Origin: Sternotherus odoratus
Taxonomy: Eukaryota > Chordata > Testudines > Kinosternidae
NCBI GenBank assembly: GCA_032164245.1
Contig: JAVMKO010000003.1
Span: 62,628,390-62,692,389, forward strand
Direction of reading: 5' to 3'
DNA: 64,000 bases
In this document: positions 12,170-24,123 of the stretch, in pieces
Layout: the number at the start of each line of letters is the position of its first letter
Numbering within the stretch: position 1 is the stretch's first letter
Translations under genes and position numbers: made by a program
The notes under the pieces: generated by a model
Seen by the model: only the letters and a program-made list of their open reading frames with translations
Told to the model about the DNA's origin: nothing
The model's database searches: none

Positions 12170-12600
12170 CCCAAAGCATGGTCCATCCTCTGCACTTAAT
12201 GAACCAGGGCTCCTTTCCTGCTCTCACTTCTGGGGCCTGGGCAGCAATTGCAGGAATAGTTCTGCTCAGGCCTGAAATGGAGTATGCTCAGTCACTCTGT
12301 AAGGATGGGCATATACAGTTCATTCACAGTTAGGAGCTGTGATGGTCTGGAGCATGCTCAGTGCAGATGAAAACAATCAACCAATTCTAACAAGTCTGTA
12401 CCGATCATGTGTGTGACCTGAGTTTTTTTTTCCCTCCAAAGTCTCATAACTTGGCCAATTTTGCAAATTTTTTCAAATGTACAGTAAAAGATTTATCTCT
12501 GAAAAAAAGGCCAACATCTGACAAATTTGAAGCCCTTGCTCCAAACCATGGGGGAAATAAAGCTCCTCAGTTCTATTCCTATGTGGCCTGACTATTAGAC
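12170..12600 (-). repeat. Dispersed repeat family E, copy 1
   Basis: Reverse-complementing this stretch gives collinear matches to 51600-52170. The shared blocks are 'tttggagc..gggcttc', 'ttggccaa.ttatgag', 'gtacagacttg', 'gaacatgct/gagcatgct', 'ctgtatatgc' and 'cc.tacagag'. The two copies are highly diverged, so this is an old family. No protein coding or terminal repeats were found and the class is unknown. Confidence 0.6.
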
Positions 12601-14021
12601 TAGGTACTGCTGCAAATATAGACAAGTTGAACACAGTGATGCTTTTGAGATCCAAAGGTGATTCATTTTTTTTCTTAAACAGAAAATGATAACAGTAACA
12701 TAATTATGACTTTTTTTTGTTGGAAATACACCTTAAAAATCATGGGCAAATCCCAATGTACCTGAGTATATTTGCAATACTTGGGGATCTGAGTCTATGA
12801 AAAGTGTCAAATCCTCACTGGATTCACCTGCTTCCTTAACATATCCCCAAATATGAATGTTGTCTAGTTAACTTGCTTCTCAGCTGGAAATAGTTACAGG
12901 GGTTTGGCGGTGATTATTTTTCTCTTAAAGGATCAACTCCTGAGGCTCTTCCTACACCTGGTCAAATTATTTGTTGCACACAATTTATTCTTTTCATTTA
13001 GTCCTTTTTATGCCTGTAAATTTCCAACTGTTTTTTGCCAAATTTAATAATCTCCTGTTCTCTGTCAACCATCTAGCCACAGGGCCGAATACTTGAGTCT
13101 ATTGTCCTAAAAAATTTGCCTTTCTGTAGAAAACATCAAACCTCTGCTGAGTTCCTTTCAATAGTTGAAATAAAGGTTATGGTAGAATCTGATCCAGCCA
13201 TTTTAGGTAATATAGTTAACATTTTAGTTTTTTCTTCCAACTACACTTTTTTCATTTTAAAAAGTGATGGAGAATTTCTCTTTCTTCTTGATACATTTGT
13301 TCTAATTTTCAGTGTAGACTAGGTTTGATCAAGAGTATCTACTTTTAAAGAAAAGCTCTTGGTGCATCTCACAAAGCACCAACTTGCCTCACAAATACTA
13401 GAGTTTTAAAAGGGCATATTAATACAAAGAAGAGAACTCATACAGAGGAACTGTGATCAATATAATTAGCAACATAAGATTTCTCGTACCTGATGAGATC
13501 ATTTGTTCATCGAGTCTGGCTTTCAACAATTCTGCTTTCAACAATGGCCGATACCTAATGGTTCAAAAGGCCCAAACCCCAATAATTCATTTAACCAACT
13601 GAAGAGTGATTAAAATGAATGAAATGAATGAAAGCCTAAGATTCCAAATATCACTGGCTCTTTGTTACTCTCCTAGCACCATTTTTTGCTGGTAGGTGAA
13701 TCTCCGATTAAAGAGCTCCTTTTGAAATGCAGGCATACCTCTCAACCTGTGGTTTTTCCAAGATCCCTCTCCCTTACATATCTTAGTTCATGGGACCCCA
13801 TTAGTGAAACAACGCTATTGAAGTGGTTTAGACTCAAAAGAACAATACAGCTTGTAGTTTTATGTGATTCCTGTAGAGATAGTTACTTTCTACTTTAGTT
13901 GGCAACAGTTCTCTCTAAAAATTAATTTTAGTGTATATAATTCATCAAATTGGAAAAAATATTTGTTCCCCAAGTTCCATATTTAAGAAATAGGATTAGG
14001 AGGACCTGTCTTATTTTAGAC
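12601..14021. other. Unannotated AT-rich sequence
   Basis: Includes a short (GAAT)-type tetranucleotide tract at about 13612-13636. Several 60-70 residue frames have no domain. No repeat family was recognised. Confidence 0.4.
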
Positions 14022-14337
14022 CAGTGGTTCTAAAACTGTAGGTCGGGACCCCAAAGTGGGGTTGCCAGAGCTGGCTCAGACTTGCTGGGGTCTGGGGTGG
14101 AACTAAAGCCTGAGCCACATTGCCTGGGGCCAAAGGGGAAGGCTGGGGGCCTCAGCCCTGGATGGTGGGGCTCAAGTTACAGGCCCCCTGCCTGGGGGCT
14201 TTGTCTCTTCCCCTCCACCCCCACCCAGGGTGGCGGGGCTTGGGTGGGCTCAGGCTTTGTTACCCCTTCTGGGGTCTTGTAGTAATTTTTGTTGTAAGAA
14301 GGGGGTTGCAATGAAGATAGAGATATATAAACCTCTG
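14022..14337. mobile_element. Non-autonomous hAT-like element (about 316 bp)
   Basis: The left end CAGTGGTTCTAAAACT is the start of a widespread hAT family. The interior begins 'gtcgggaccccaaagtgggg'. The right end, 'ggggttgcaatgaa' then 'ataaacctctg', is a decayed inverted copy of the left. No target duplication survives. No transposase is encoded. Confidence 0.65.
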
Positions 14338-15180
14338 GGGCATAATTTTCATTATATTCACAATATAATTCCATCATATTCCATAATGAAATTTTCCATT
14401 CTGCACTGAGTTTTTCAGTTTTTAAATACATGTTGGACAGGTTTTAGATTTTTTTTTCTTATAAAGCTTTCCAAATTATTATTACTTCTTTTGACCCTTT
14501 GTTTAATACGCACATTTTTCAGCAAAACATTAACCAAGTCTAAGTTGGAATTCCAAAGTGTCTGTTTGTACCTAAACAGCCCATTGTAGGTTATAAAATA
14601 TATTCTAAATTCATTTTTGTGATAACGTTAATCTGGGGGAAAAATTCTGATTGAGTTCGCTAAATAATGTTGTTTAGTTGAGTGTAGTGGTTTTTACCAT
14701 CATTTTTGTGTTTAGAATATCTCTCACCTTTGTCTTCACTATAAAAACCACTATCAGAGTATATATAATTATAATTACAGAGATGAAACTGATGTGAGGA
14801 TAACTCCAGCCACAGGAGTTTCCGTCTCAAGCCATGTGATGGTAAGAAGGAACTGAAGAAAGAGGAAAATGATGGTGCATCTGCTTCCCAGGACATTATT
14901 TGCAAGATTTACCAGCCTCAGGTGCATAGAGCAGATGCGTACCTATACACAGACTACACATTGGGACCAGCACTCAGAGAAAAAAGTAAGTTTTTTTCCC
15001 TTATCTGCAGAACACAGAAAGGTAAAAATGGGCATGGGGGGAACACCTCTTATCCTTAAATAAAAATATTTATTCTTGAAAACAAAAGGGTACAGTCATG
15101 TGCATTCAACATATAACCCTGTCAAAAAATCATGTATGGTAGCTATTTTGTATGTTGTTGGACAGGATCTTTCTTCAGAT
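14338..15180. other. Unannotated sequence
   Basis: AT-rich, with no gene or repeat recognised. Confidence 0.4.
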
Positions 15181-15251
15181 GTAAGATGGATCCATACTAC
15201 AGACATGTAAGATGGATCCATACTACAGACATGTAAGATGGATCCATACTT
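15181..15251. repeat. 26-bp tandem repeat, 2.7 copies
   Basis: The unit 'gtaagatggatccatactac' plus 'agacat' starts at 15181, 15207 and 15233. The three copies are identical over the shared length until the last one decays. Identity suggests a recent local duplication. Confidence 0.9.
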
Positions 15252-16504
15252 TGACATGATCATATTTGGTGCTACAAATCATATTTTAATTATATAGTCT
15301 TACCAAAACTTTGTAGATCTTTCTCTAGACCTTGTTTCAATCCATTATATTTATTTATATCTCACCTTTAATACTAAAATGTGTCTTCAGGTTTCCCATC
15401 TATTATAGTTTTTATTGCTATAGTCTAGAGGATGCAATTATCTTTTACTACTCTCATTTGCATTTGCAACTCCTCAGTGTTAGAGGCTCAGATACATTTT
15501 GTTTTTTATTTCCCCTTATAAACTCAAATTAATGCCTGCTGCTTTGGGGAATTCATTATGCCTAAAGATCAATTAATTGTTTTCCTTCTTTCACCCACTT
15601 CTATACTAGAGGTGACATTGTATGTGTTGTGTCATTTGCATATATGACAGACAAAATACAAAAGAAAGTGGCAGAAAGTAAATTAAGTAAAGAGTCCACT
15701 TTGCACTCTTGGGTAATTAGGAAACATTGTTTTTGAAATTTATATAGTGTGCTCACATTCTATTGAATTTCAATGTCAATGATATTAAGCTTTAATATAT
15801 ACAGTAGAATTAAAATAATTGTTTCATGTATGGTATTGTACTATGTCCTCTAATGTATTCTGGGCTGGCACAAGCTATGCAACTGCACTTTCCAAAAAAG
15901 GAAAAACAGATACCATGCCACGTACAATTCCTCATATACCTGTCTAATCCTTTAGTTAAAAGTAGCTATTGTCAAATCTGATATACGTACTGCATGATGC
16001 CACTGATTTTTTACACAGAACCTGCCACCCTCTAGTAGCAGCATTCAAATAGGGAATAATTATTGAGGTCACTTTAGTGTTTTCCTTTACTTCTCCCAAC
16101 ATTAGGTCACTGCTAAGTCTAGTTGTACTCTAGTACTCCTATGTTCTTTGATTACTTTTTGTTCTGTTTTATTTCAATTTGCTAAACTAAGAAAAACATT
16201 CCTAAAGACAGTTGTATAATTTACATTAGTTGAACAATGTGCAGAAACATGTGTCATAAAAATCAAAGAAGCAATGAGAACTATTTCATTTGCATTTCAG
16301 ATGAGTATGTGCAGCCCACTGAAACCTTAAGGCAAAAGCATTAAAAATTACCCTATATGTATTTGTTCAAATACTAAGAGTTTAAACAGTATTTATCTGT
16401 ATTATCTTTTCTCAGAAACATGGTGGGAATCATTCTTGATCTAATAAGAACAAGAACATCTTTTCACATACTACGTAAATATACCTGTTACTATATTTTC
16501 CACT
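15252..16504. other. Unannotated AT-rich sequence
   Basis: No recognisable gene, RNA or repeat. Confidence 0.4.
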
Positions 16505-16612
16505 CCATGCATCTGATGAAGTGAGTTCTAGCCCATGAAAGCTTATGCCCAAATACATTTGTTAGTCTCTAAAATGCCACAAGGACTCCTCGTTGTTATT
16601 GCTTCTTGTTGT
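16505..16612 (-). repeat. Dispersed repeat family C (SINE-like), antisense
   Basis: 'gcatctgatgaagtgagttc' followed by 'ccatgaaagcttatgcccaa' and 'ttgttagtctctaaaatgcc' is the antisense of a short amniote repeat. Its sense strand contains '...gtagccgtgttagtctg...' and '...gagctttcgtgggct...'. Other pieces lie at 18104-18175, 39346-39369 and 43468-43499. Its formal class is not certain to me. Confidence 0.65.
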
Positions 16613-17149
16613 GTTCCACTAGTTCAGACATCTTGAAACTGATTATTGCAGGTTTTTTTCCCATGTACAGTCATTTGCAAGCATGGAGAGATACTGTAGA
16701 ATGCTGATGCTGGACATTAGACATTAGGAAGAAACAAGACTTTAAAACAGTAGCAGTATCCTATAGATTTCTGAGTAGTGATGAACAGAAAGTTTGGTCT
16801 GGTCAAGCATTTGGTTTTGTCAAGGCTGGTAAAGAATGTAAGATTTTTTAAAGCAATGTTTCTCTAGTGAGAAAAAATAGGGAAAAGAGAAAAACTGATT
16901 AACTTAAAAACATTGTATTTGAAAGGAAATGATTTGTTTTGATGTTTCATAAATAAATTGAAAAGTTTCCTAAAAAATTAAGATTTTGCCTTTTTTTTCC
17001 TTTGAAGAGCCATTTTGGATAGTAACCTTTATCCAAGGCTTAACTGTGTTATCTGAAATCCTTTTGTCTTAAAAAAAAAGCTTCCTGATAGTTTTGGCAC
17101 TTCACCCCCACCATTTTCAGTCATCTTGCAAGTCCCAGGACTAAACTTT
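16613..17149. other. Unannotated sequence
   Basis: AT-rich DNA before the R2-like LINE. I could not recognise the more 5' part of that LINE here. Confidence 0.35.
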
Positions 17150-18030
17150 CCTTTGCTGTCTGAACTCTAAGACAGCAGGGCTTGGAGTTTGGTCTGTAAA
17201 AATACCCTGCCCCACATCCTGTATGGATGCAAGCCCCACTCCGGAACCTGGTGGCATTGCCACAATGCCATCCAGAACCGACTGGTGAAAGCCATCCCGC
17301 TGTCCCTGGGGAAGATCACCATAAACTCCGCCATCCCTGGGACAGACAGCTGACTGCGACCCAGCATCTTCGTGACCGATGCAGAAAAGAAGAAGATCCT
17401 CAAGAGTGCCATTTGAAAACAGGTCACCAGCATTCCACAAGGCCCAAGCATGGAAGGTGTTGAAATACACCCCGCTGGTGACACCCTGAGAGCCCAGAGC
17501 TACGAGGTCCAGATACATGCCCTGATTTTGGGAGTCCTTGGCGTGTGGGACCCCCACAATGAGCCAGTACTGAGAGTGTGTGTAGTCGGTCATGGTGTCT
17601 GACATCATTGGGTGGTCCAGAAACATCTACACAGAACACATCATGGACCACTGTCAGTACCAGGTTGAGTGATCGAGACCGCCAATCAGGAAAAATAGCC
17701 CATTTCCTTCTCTGACGAACCGAGAGATGCACCCTATCCATGTACTTATTCTCTACACCCTTACTGACTTGGACTCTTAATACATTCCATGGGTGATGTA
17801 TCTGAGCCCACTTATCCAATAATGCTTTAAAATCTCCCACACCCAATCTGTATCTATGCTGGCTATATGATACGTATGTACATCATGAACCTTGTAATCA
17901 ATATTTGTAATCCCTCATAACCCAAGCCTGACCCCAGATGTACAGTACCTTCCTTCTTAACTTGTGTATATTTTGGTTTAAAACATTAACTTTAATAAAA
18001 TGTTTGTATTTAAAACACACCCTGAAGCAA
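17150..18030 (+). mobile_element. 5'-truncated LINE of the restriction-like-endonuclease type (R2-like)
   Basis: The plus strand carries the C-terminal end of a LINE polyprotein spread over several frames. After it comes a 3' untranslated region of about 330 bp ending with an 'aataaaatg' signal near 17995-18003. Only the last ~170 codons and the 3' tail are present, as expected for target-primed reverse transcription that stopped early. Assignment to the R2-like, restriction-like-endonuclease group rests on remembered similarity of the C-terminal text. Confidence 0.65.
17207..17680 (+). pseudogene. C-terminal LINE polyprotein remnant (zinc knuckle and endonuclease tail)
   Basis: Frame 1 from 17207 reads LPHILYGCKPHSGTWWHCHN, which fits a Cys-His knuckle, and then a 'LRPSIFVTDAEKKK' stretch. 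In intact relatives this should hold the PD...K endonuclease motif, and Ser replaces the expected Asp. A stop codon interrupts at about 17350. The reading then shifts at about 17395 to VPFENRSPAFHKAQA and shifts again to TLRAQSYEVQIHALI and WDPHNEPVLRV. At least two frameshifts and one stop make it non-functional. The 161-residue frame on the opposite strand (17141-17626) is a shadow. Confidence 0.65.
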
Positions 18031-18103
18031 CCACCAACTATAAATAAATGTTAAGCTTGCTTCATGAATATTCACATCAGAATGGCATATTTTATATGGG
18101 ATA

Positions 18104-18175
18104 GCGACAAAGAGTCTTGTAGCACCTTATAGACTAACAGATTTTAGGGATCATGAGCTTTCGTGGGCTATATTG
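18104..18175 (+). repeat. Dispersed repeat family C, partial sense copy
   Basis: 'cttgtagcaccttatagact' then 'aacagatttt' and 'gagctttcgtgggcta' match the reverse complement of the copy at 16505-16612. It starts about 75 bp after the LINE tail. Confidence 0.6.
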
Positions 18176-20031
18176 GATAGTGCCCTGCTCATCACTGATA
18201 TGGGATCAATAGAAATACAGAGGCATTTAAATTAAACAGACAAGAATCTAAGCATAAACTTCATGACAGGACCATGGAGACACATATAGTGATTATGAAT
18301 GAATATGATGAAAGCATTCAACTTAAACATTGCACACAGCCAATATATTTCATGATGGCCTAGTTTTTTTCTAGGAATCATGCTTTGAACAAATCAAGTC
18401 ATGTGTGGTCCAGAAAGTAAAAGGATGAAGGAATTTTAAACCTTCATAAATCTGAAATTCCCTAATCCTGTTTAACTGCTGCCTCTCCATGAGACGTTCA
18501 AAGCCTCATGGCTTCATCAAGCCTTCCATCTGAGAACAGAAATAATCACCGTATGTGACTGATCACAACTAAAACAGCACAATTCTAATTTTGAATTAGA
18601 ATTAGTATCAAACACTAGTGTGAATGGGTTGCAATGAGAAATCTTAATGCAATGAGAAAATTTAAAATAAACTAATTTAGAAAATTTGACCTAATAAATA
18701 AACTCAAGCAAGTCAAGCAGTGAGCAGTGAGTTAGCTGAAAGGCTAAATTCAGCATAATTACTCAGACTTATTTGCTTATCTTTACCTGCAGGTCCCTAC
18801 CCTACACAAAATCCTTGGGAAGCAAGTTCTGCCTTCTAGTTTTATGCATTTGAGGGTTTTTGATTCTCCTCCATCCCCAGCCAGCTCCTGCATGGGAACT
18901 GTCATTATCAGATTCTCCTTTTGCAGGTGCATGCAGCCAGCAGCTGAGCTGGCTGCTTCTGTCTACCTACTACCGAGCACATTGCTGCTTCCCCTCCAAT
19001 CAGTCCCTAGGTGGTGCACAGTACGGCCTACAAAAGCAATGTGCAGTTGGTCTGAAGAATTGATGGACCGAAGCCTCAATGCCAGTTGTGAAAGGATAGA
19101 GTAATTCTGGGTTAGTGTGGTAAGCCTTATTGAGGAGGGAATTTAAACAATGCCAGTTCTGGGGCTGGGGGGAAATCTGAAGAGAGGCAAACCTTGGGAA
19201 GGGGAATATGGTAATATCTTGGGCAAATTTAGATGACACTACCTTTCATTGTGTGTGATAACAGGGAAGTGAGGATAGGGGATCCAGAGGCAACCAAATA
19301 GTTTTTTGGGGGAAAATTGAAGATTAGATCTGTGGGAGAAAAAACGTTTTTTAGTTCTCTCTAGAGACAAGAAGAGGTAAAATAGGAAAAGAGAAGGGGG
19401 AAGTTGCAGGAAGGAAGGAAGGAGAAGAAAAGTCTACATCCACATTATAAATAAAGCATTTTAACCAAGTCCTTCATTAAAACAGGGCTCAAGTCAATAT
19501 GGAGAGTGTGCAAACAAAGCAAAACTAAATGTTTTTAGTGTTCCAAACTCAAGAAGAAAAGTAATTTTAAGCAGGGGTTAATTCAGAACTCTTTCCCTCC
19601 AGTGTGGATGAAGAAAGAGGCTTAGCAGAACAGAGGAAGGAGAGAACATACAGTATAAGGTAAAGGAAAATAAACAGTGGACAATAATTAAGCTCAGCTC
19701 TAAAATAAGAAAATGAAACACAGCTAAATAAGAAACTCAAGGGAAAACAGAATTGTGGGACTAAAAACCGGAAGGTGTCTGATTCTGCCTACATATACCT
19801 CAGTGGGAAGTGCACTCATAACTGAGGGCAGGATTAGGCTTTCTACCAAGAAGATATGTGAAGGCTGGATACAAACACGAACACAGGTGTGTAGAACTGA
19901 GGAGAAACAAACAAACAAACAAAAATCATAAAGTGTGATAAGAGATCACAAAAAGAGAGAAGTGTAGTACGCTCTTACCTTTTTAAAAAAATCACTTAAA
20001 CATTTATAGTATACTGTGGCACCTTATAGAC
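18176..20031. other. Unannotated sequence
   Basis: AT-rich apart from a moderately GC-rich patch at 18850-19080. Several overlapping short frames there have no domain. The last bases (20012-20031, 'tactgtggcaccttatagac') look like a scrap of repeat family C next to the following hAT element. Confidence 0.35.
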
Positions 20032-20297
20032 CAGTGGTTCTCAAACTTTTTGTATTGGTGACCCCTTTTGGACACCAGGCCTCTAAGCGCAACCCCCCTT
20101 AGGGGCCGGGCTGGTGTGTGTGTGTGCCAGCAGCCTGACATGGCAGGGGCCAGGATGGGGGTGGGGGGTTCCAGAAGCCCCCTGGGAAAGGGGCCGGGCT
20201 GCGGGGGGGGAGGGGGGTTCCAGCTGCCCCCCAGGGCAGGGGCCACCTGGAGATGGGGCGCGTGGAGCTGGCCGGGGGGCTTGCACTTGCAACCGCT
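20032..20297. mobile_element. Non-autonomous hAT-like element
   Basis: The left end CAGTGGTTCTCAAACTTTTT is a canonical family end. 'ggtgaccccttttggacacc' and a very G-rich interior (20140-20275) follow. The right end is decayed ('gcaaccgctc' near 20290). No target duplication was found. The GC-rich interior produces open frames on both strands, which I do not regard as genes. Confidence 0.65.
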
Positions 20298-20300
20298 CCC

Positions 20301-20438
20301 AGTTTGGTATCATCCACAAGCTTTATAAGTATACTGTCTATGTTAGTATCTAAATAATTGATTAAGATATAGAACAGAACCAGACCCAGAACTGATCCAT
20401 GAGGGACCCCACTTGATATTCCTTCCAGCTTGACTCTG
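20301..20438 (-). mobile_element. CR1 LINE fragment
   Basis: 'agtttggtatcatccacaag' then 'ccagacccagaactgatcc' and 'attccttccagcttgac' is the antisense of the CR1 reverse-transcriptase region. The corresponding, more diverged stretch lies at 55630-55780. The fragment is cut at its right edge by the MITE that follows. Confidence 0.7.
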
Positions 20439-20439
20439 A

Positions 20440-20710
20440 GGGCTGGTCTTCATTGGGGGGAGGGGGATCAACTGAAGATGCGAAACTTCAGCTACATTAA
20501 TAACGTAGCTGAAGTCGGCGTATCTTCAGCCAATTTACCTGCCGTCCTCATGGCGGTGGCAGTCGGTGGTGCGCTCCCCCGTTGGAGTCACAGGGGTCGA
20601 TGGGGGCGCTGCGGGTGATCGATTTCTCACGTCTTAATGAGACGCGAGAAATCGATTGCTAAAAGGTTGATCGCTACCCGCTGATCCAGCGGGTAGTGAA
20701 GACCTACCCT
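20440..20710. mobile_element. Harbinger-like MITE, family B copy 1
   Basis: Shares 'cttcagctac.t.aataac.tagctgaagtcggcg' and '..gggtagtgaagac.t.ccc' with the copy at 25549-25840, and general order with 50086-50375. It has two internal palindromes ('cttcagctac' with 'gtagctgaag' at 20487-20516, and 'gatcgatttctcacgtctt' with its complement just after). The ends GGGCTGGTCTTCA and TGAAGACCTACCC are inverted. The flanking trinucleotide is decayed in this copy. Confidence 0.75.
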
Positions 20711-21150
20711 ATTAGCATTGATAGTGTAGACCTTAAAATAAAACCTTTTGAAGATGATTTTATTAAAAATAATCTTTAACTACTGATTTATTTAAGAAAT
20801 TTTAACAGGTTTTTAAGATCCATGCCATGTAAGTATTAAAAACAAAACAATTACAATAATGAGCTTTTGTTTAAAGAGACATTATACAATAATAGTCATC
20901 AGATCTCTCTATTTAATGAGATATTACCATACAGAGTCACCATTATTAGTATATCTAGCATGTCATTTCTAGTGAGTACATTCTGATTATACATTTCACA
21001 GACCAGGCATGTTTATCAAATATTAATATTAAAAAAATTGAACTGGTTGGCTCGTATTCTTGCAGGAAAATGTACTTTGAATAAATGGTATCCAAATATC
21101 TTTGTATCTATTTGTCCTGTCTATTTTACTTGTGTATGGAACTGGTGCAG
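20711..21150. other. Unannotated AT-rich sequence
   Basis: No recognisable feature. Confidence 0.35.
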
Positions 21151-21549
21151 TGTGGCAGGGTGGGCCTGACCCAGCCTGCTGCCCCTTTAAGAGGGAGAAA
21201 AGCCCTCTGCAAACCTCCCTGCAGAGAAGCCTAATAAGCCACCTGGGCTGCAGAGCAATCAGCCTGATGGGTTGCACCTGGAAGCCTCCTCAGGGGGCTA
21301 AAAGCCTGCCAGGCAGGAAGCCCAGGGTGGTGGTAGTGTGGTGGTGTGGAGTGAGATAGAGAGAAAGAGCTAAGCTGTAGAGCTGTGGATAGAGCTGTGT
21401 AAAGAGCTAAACTGTAGAGCTGTGTATAGAGCTGTGTATAGTAGGTGGAGGGGTCTGCACAAGCTGCACTGTAAATAAGAGCACTGTTTGGAGCCAAAGA
21501 AAAGTCTCCTGCCTGTGTTTGGAGTGGGGTGAGAAGGCGATCTGTCACA
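21151..21549 (+). mobile_element. Solo LTR (about 399 bp)
   Basis: Begins TGTGGCAGGG and ends CTGTCACA, so the ends are short inverted repeats with the TG...CA signature. 'cccctttaagagggag' in the U3-like part and a 'gtaaataagagcac' weak poly(A)-signal region at about 21470 fit an LTR. An internal ~39-bp element ('agctaa.ctgtagagctgtg.atagagctgtgta') is duplicated at 21370-21445. The flanks GCAG and CAAG do not form a clean duplication, so it is probably old. Confidence 0.65.
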
Positions 21550-23840
21550 CAAGTAATATTATTCATGTGTTAAAAGTGAGGTGCAACTTGTGTCTAGAAT
21601 AAGTGGAATTTTTTTGATACAGCAAAAGTTTAATTTTAGGAATAAAGATAGAATATGAGTATTAGGAATATAGCTTAATACAGGAGGAACTATTTTTTTT
21701 AAAAAAATTGTTTTTCTTTGTGCATGCTCTTGCTTGTATGAAGTTGTCACTTTATAATAAGGATATTTCTTTTCTGACAACTCATATTTTCTCTTTTTTT
21801 GTTTGGTTACTTCTTTAATAAAGATGGAACAAGTGTTAGAGGTTCATATGGCATAGAAGATAGTGAGATTTTTCTCTGAAGTTAATCTAACTTGGAGACG
21901 GGACTATAGAGGAAGATCCTCCAGGAGACATCTTATAGATGTGATGGGATGTGATTTTAAAAATGTCCATGAAGTGGTATTGTACTAACTTTCTAGGATG
22001 ATAATTTGCATTGACAGCTGTATTTGTTCCATGTATTCGAAAGAGTGATATATTACAAAGTATTTTCTTGAATTCTTCTGGGTATAGTTTGTTTTGCATA
22101 AGGTAACATTACACCATTTCTTAAAGAAGCAATTCCATTTTGCAAAGATGTATCGTTACCTGACAATTTTTAATATTTAATATAAAACCAAATATTTGTA
22201 ATTTAAAAATTCTCTAATTTTTCAGTTTACATTCTCTAATTTTTCAGTTTACGAACTCACTCTGTATAGTGAGTTTCACTCTTGTTAATAGAACACAACC
22301 ATAAGAGGGTATTTACTAGTGGCAGTAGCAGAAAAGATAAAATTGAAACCAAAGAGGGAGGCAGGCGTGTGCACAGACATAAACGAGATGGGAGTGGGGT
22401 CCAACTCCTGATCAGAAGACATTAACAGCAGAGAAACACCAATGTTCAACTAAAAACCCTCAAGCAATCAAATGGTCCATGCTGCTCAGTGTTTTGCCCT
22501 TGACAGTAGCCAACATGAGATGCAGAAAACTGGTATAATCCATTTCCCAGAAAGAACTCATTCTAATTGCTTATTTAGTTAGCTTTGGCAGAAATAAATT
22601 TTAATGGATAATTGATTAGTTTTAAGCTTTATTTTACCAGTTTAAATTGTGACAGTTATGGAAAATTAGGGATGTAATGGCTTTTTCATGACAGACAGTT
22701 GAGTTGCAAAAAATTAAAGCTTTATAATCCTTAAAACATATATTGTATATTTTGATGTGATCTTGACAAAGGAAATTTCCTTAAATCAAACTAACAAGCT
22801 CTCAAGTAGCATTTTTCTTTATATCTGTAATTTTTTATCAATGGAGAATTTTCTGTTATGTGTACAGTGAAATTAACATTTACTGACACTTAAAAAATTA
22901 ATCCTTGCAAGCCTACTTATGGAAATTGACTTAAACCCTGAAAAATGAGGTTTAATATCCTTTTGTTAGCAATAACTATTGTAACAATTTGGATGAAACC
23001 TTATTATGGGCTGAGTTAAAACCTTGTTCAAGCTAATTTATGAATAAGTCCTCCATTTAAGACAGTGGTATGAGACAGTTAAGGGCCATAACTGCAACGA
23101 AGCCTAATATAGTCTGTGCAGAAACTAGCTCTGTGGAAGCATACACTTCAACTTGATATTGTAACTAGGTGGGTGTGGGGCGAAAAGCAAGAAAATTAAG
23201 CTGTAGGCTGCAAGCACAGTGAGACCCTGGAAAAAGGTAAAGAAAGCATATGTGGTTCTGGTTTTGTCTAAAAGGAGCTTGAAGAACTGGCAAGCTAAGA
23301 ACCTGCTCCTTTTTATTCTTGGTTCCTTGTAAACAAAGACCAGTTTTTACTCCCAGCTAGCATACCCAGAGAGCCCCAAATTTTGACTAGCTATGTGGAT
23401 CAAAAAGGGGCAACACAATTGTAATTCTGGATATTCCTATTGTATAAGGGTCCATCCTGCTTTGAATCTTGCTTAATTCTTGGCCTCAACTATGGCCTGT
23501 GGAAATGAGCTCCACAATCTAATTATACATGACATTCCTTTTATCTGTTTTGAATTTTCCACCTTTTAATTTAGTTCTCTGTCCCCTTATTCTTTTTTTA
23601 AGAGATGTGAGAAAAAGGTTCCTGTCTACAATACTGTAGTAAGTGTTTGCACCCTTGCATACTTAGTAAGTATGTGTATGAAAACACAAAAAATGAATAC
23701 TACTTTACCTTTTATACTATCAAAAACTGTACTTGCAGAGTTCAGTTAGGCACAGCTTTCCTCTGTGAATACCTGACCAGAAACAGCATGTGGTTGGTTT
23801 GCTTGTTCACAGGGGAAGGACTCATCTAATCAGTGTTTTA
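21550..23840. other. Unannotated AT-rich sequence
   Basis: No gene or dispersed repeat recognised apart from the 22-bp tandem duplication listed separately. Confidence 0.4.
22209..22252. repeat. 22-bp perfect tandem duplication
   Basis: 'attctctaatttttcagttt' plus 'ac' occurs at 22209-22230 and again at 22231-22252 without a difference. Exact identity points to a recent replication slip or an assembly artefact. Confidence 0.9.
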
Positions 23841-24123
23841 AGGTATGTCTACACTGCAATTAAAAACCAATGGCTGGCCTGTGATAGCCAACCCAGGCTG
23901 CAGGGCTGGGGCTGTGGAGCTATTTAATTGCAGTGTAGGTTTCTGGACTCAGACTGGAACAGCTTCTTGGAACATGTCCGGTCAATAAGTTCCAGAGCTC
24001 AGACTGCAGCCCAGCCCAGCACGTCCACACTGCAGTTAAACAGCCCCACAGCCTGAGCCCTGAAAACCAGAGTCCTCTGACATCATCGAGCAATGGGTAT
24101 CTAATTGCAGTGTAGACATATCC
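23841..24123. mobile_element. Harbinger-like MITE, family A copy 1 (283 bp)
   Basis: Terminal inverted repeats (GGTATGTCTACACTGCAATTA and its near-exact complement) are flanked by TTA on both sides (23838-23840 and 24124-24126). The body is itself loosely palindromic (for example 'ggctgcagggctgggg' against 'gccccacagcctgagcc'). A TTA duplication is typical of PIF/Harbinger elements. No transposase is present. Confidence 0.85.

Noticed and set aside
15181..15251. CRISPR-like direct repeats
   Set aside because: The copies are adjacent without spacers and the context is eukaryotic. This is a simple tandem repeat.
17141..17626. 161-residue minus-strand frame
   Set aside because: It is the shadow of the R2-like LINE polyprotein, which reads meaningfully only on the plus strand.
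20032..20297. Clean 8-bp duplication around the hAT element, and insertion into repeat family C
   Set aside because: The left flank looks like family C but the right flank is CR1-like, and the octamers do not match. Neither claim can be supported.
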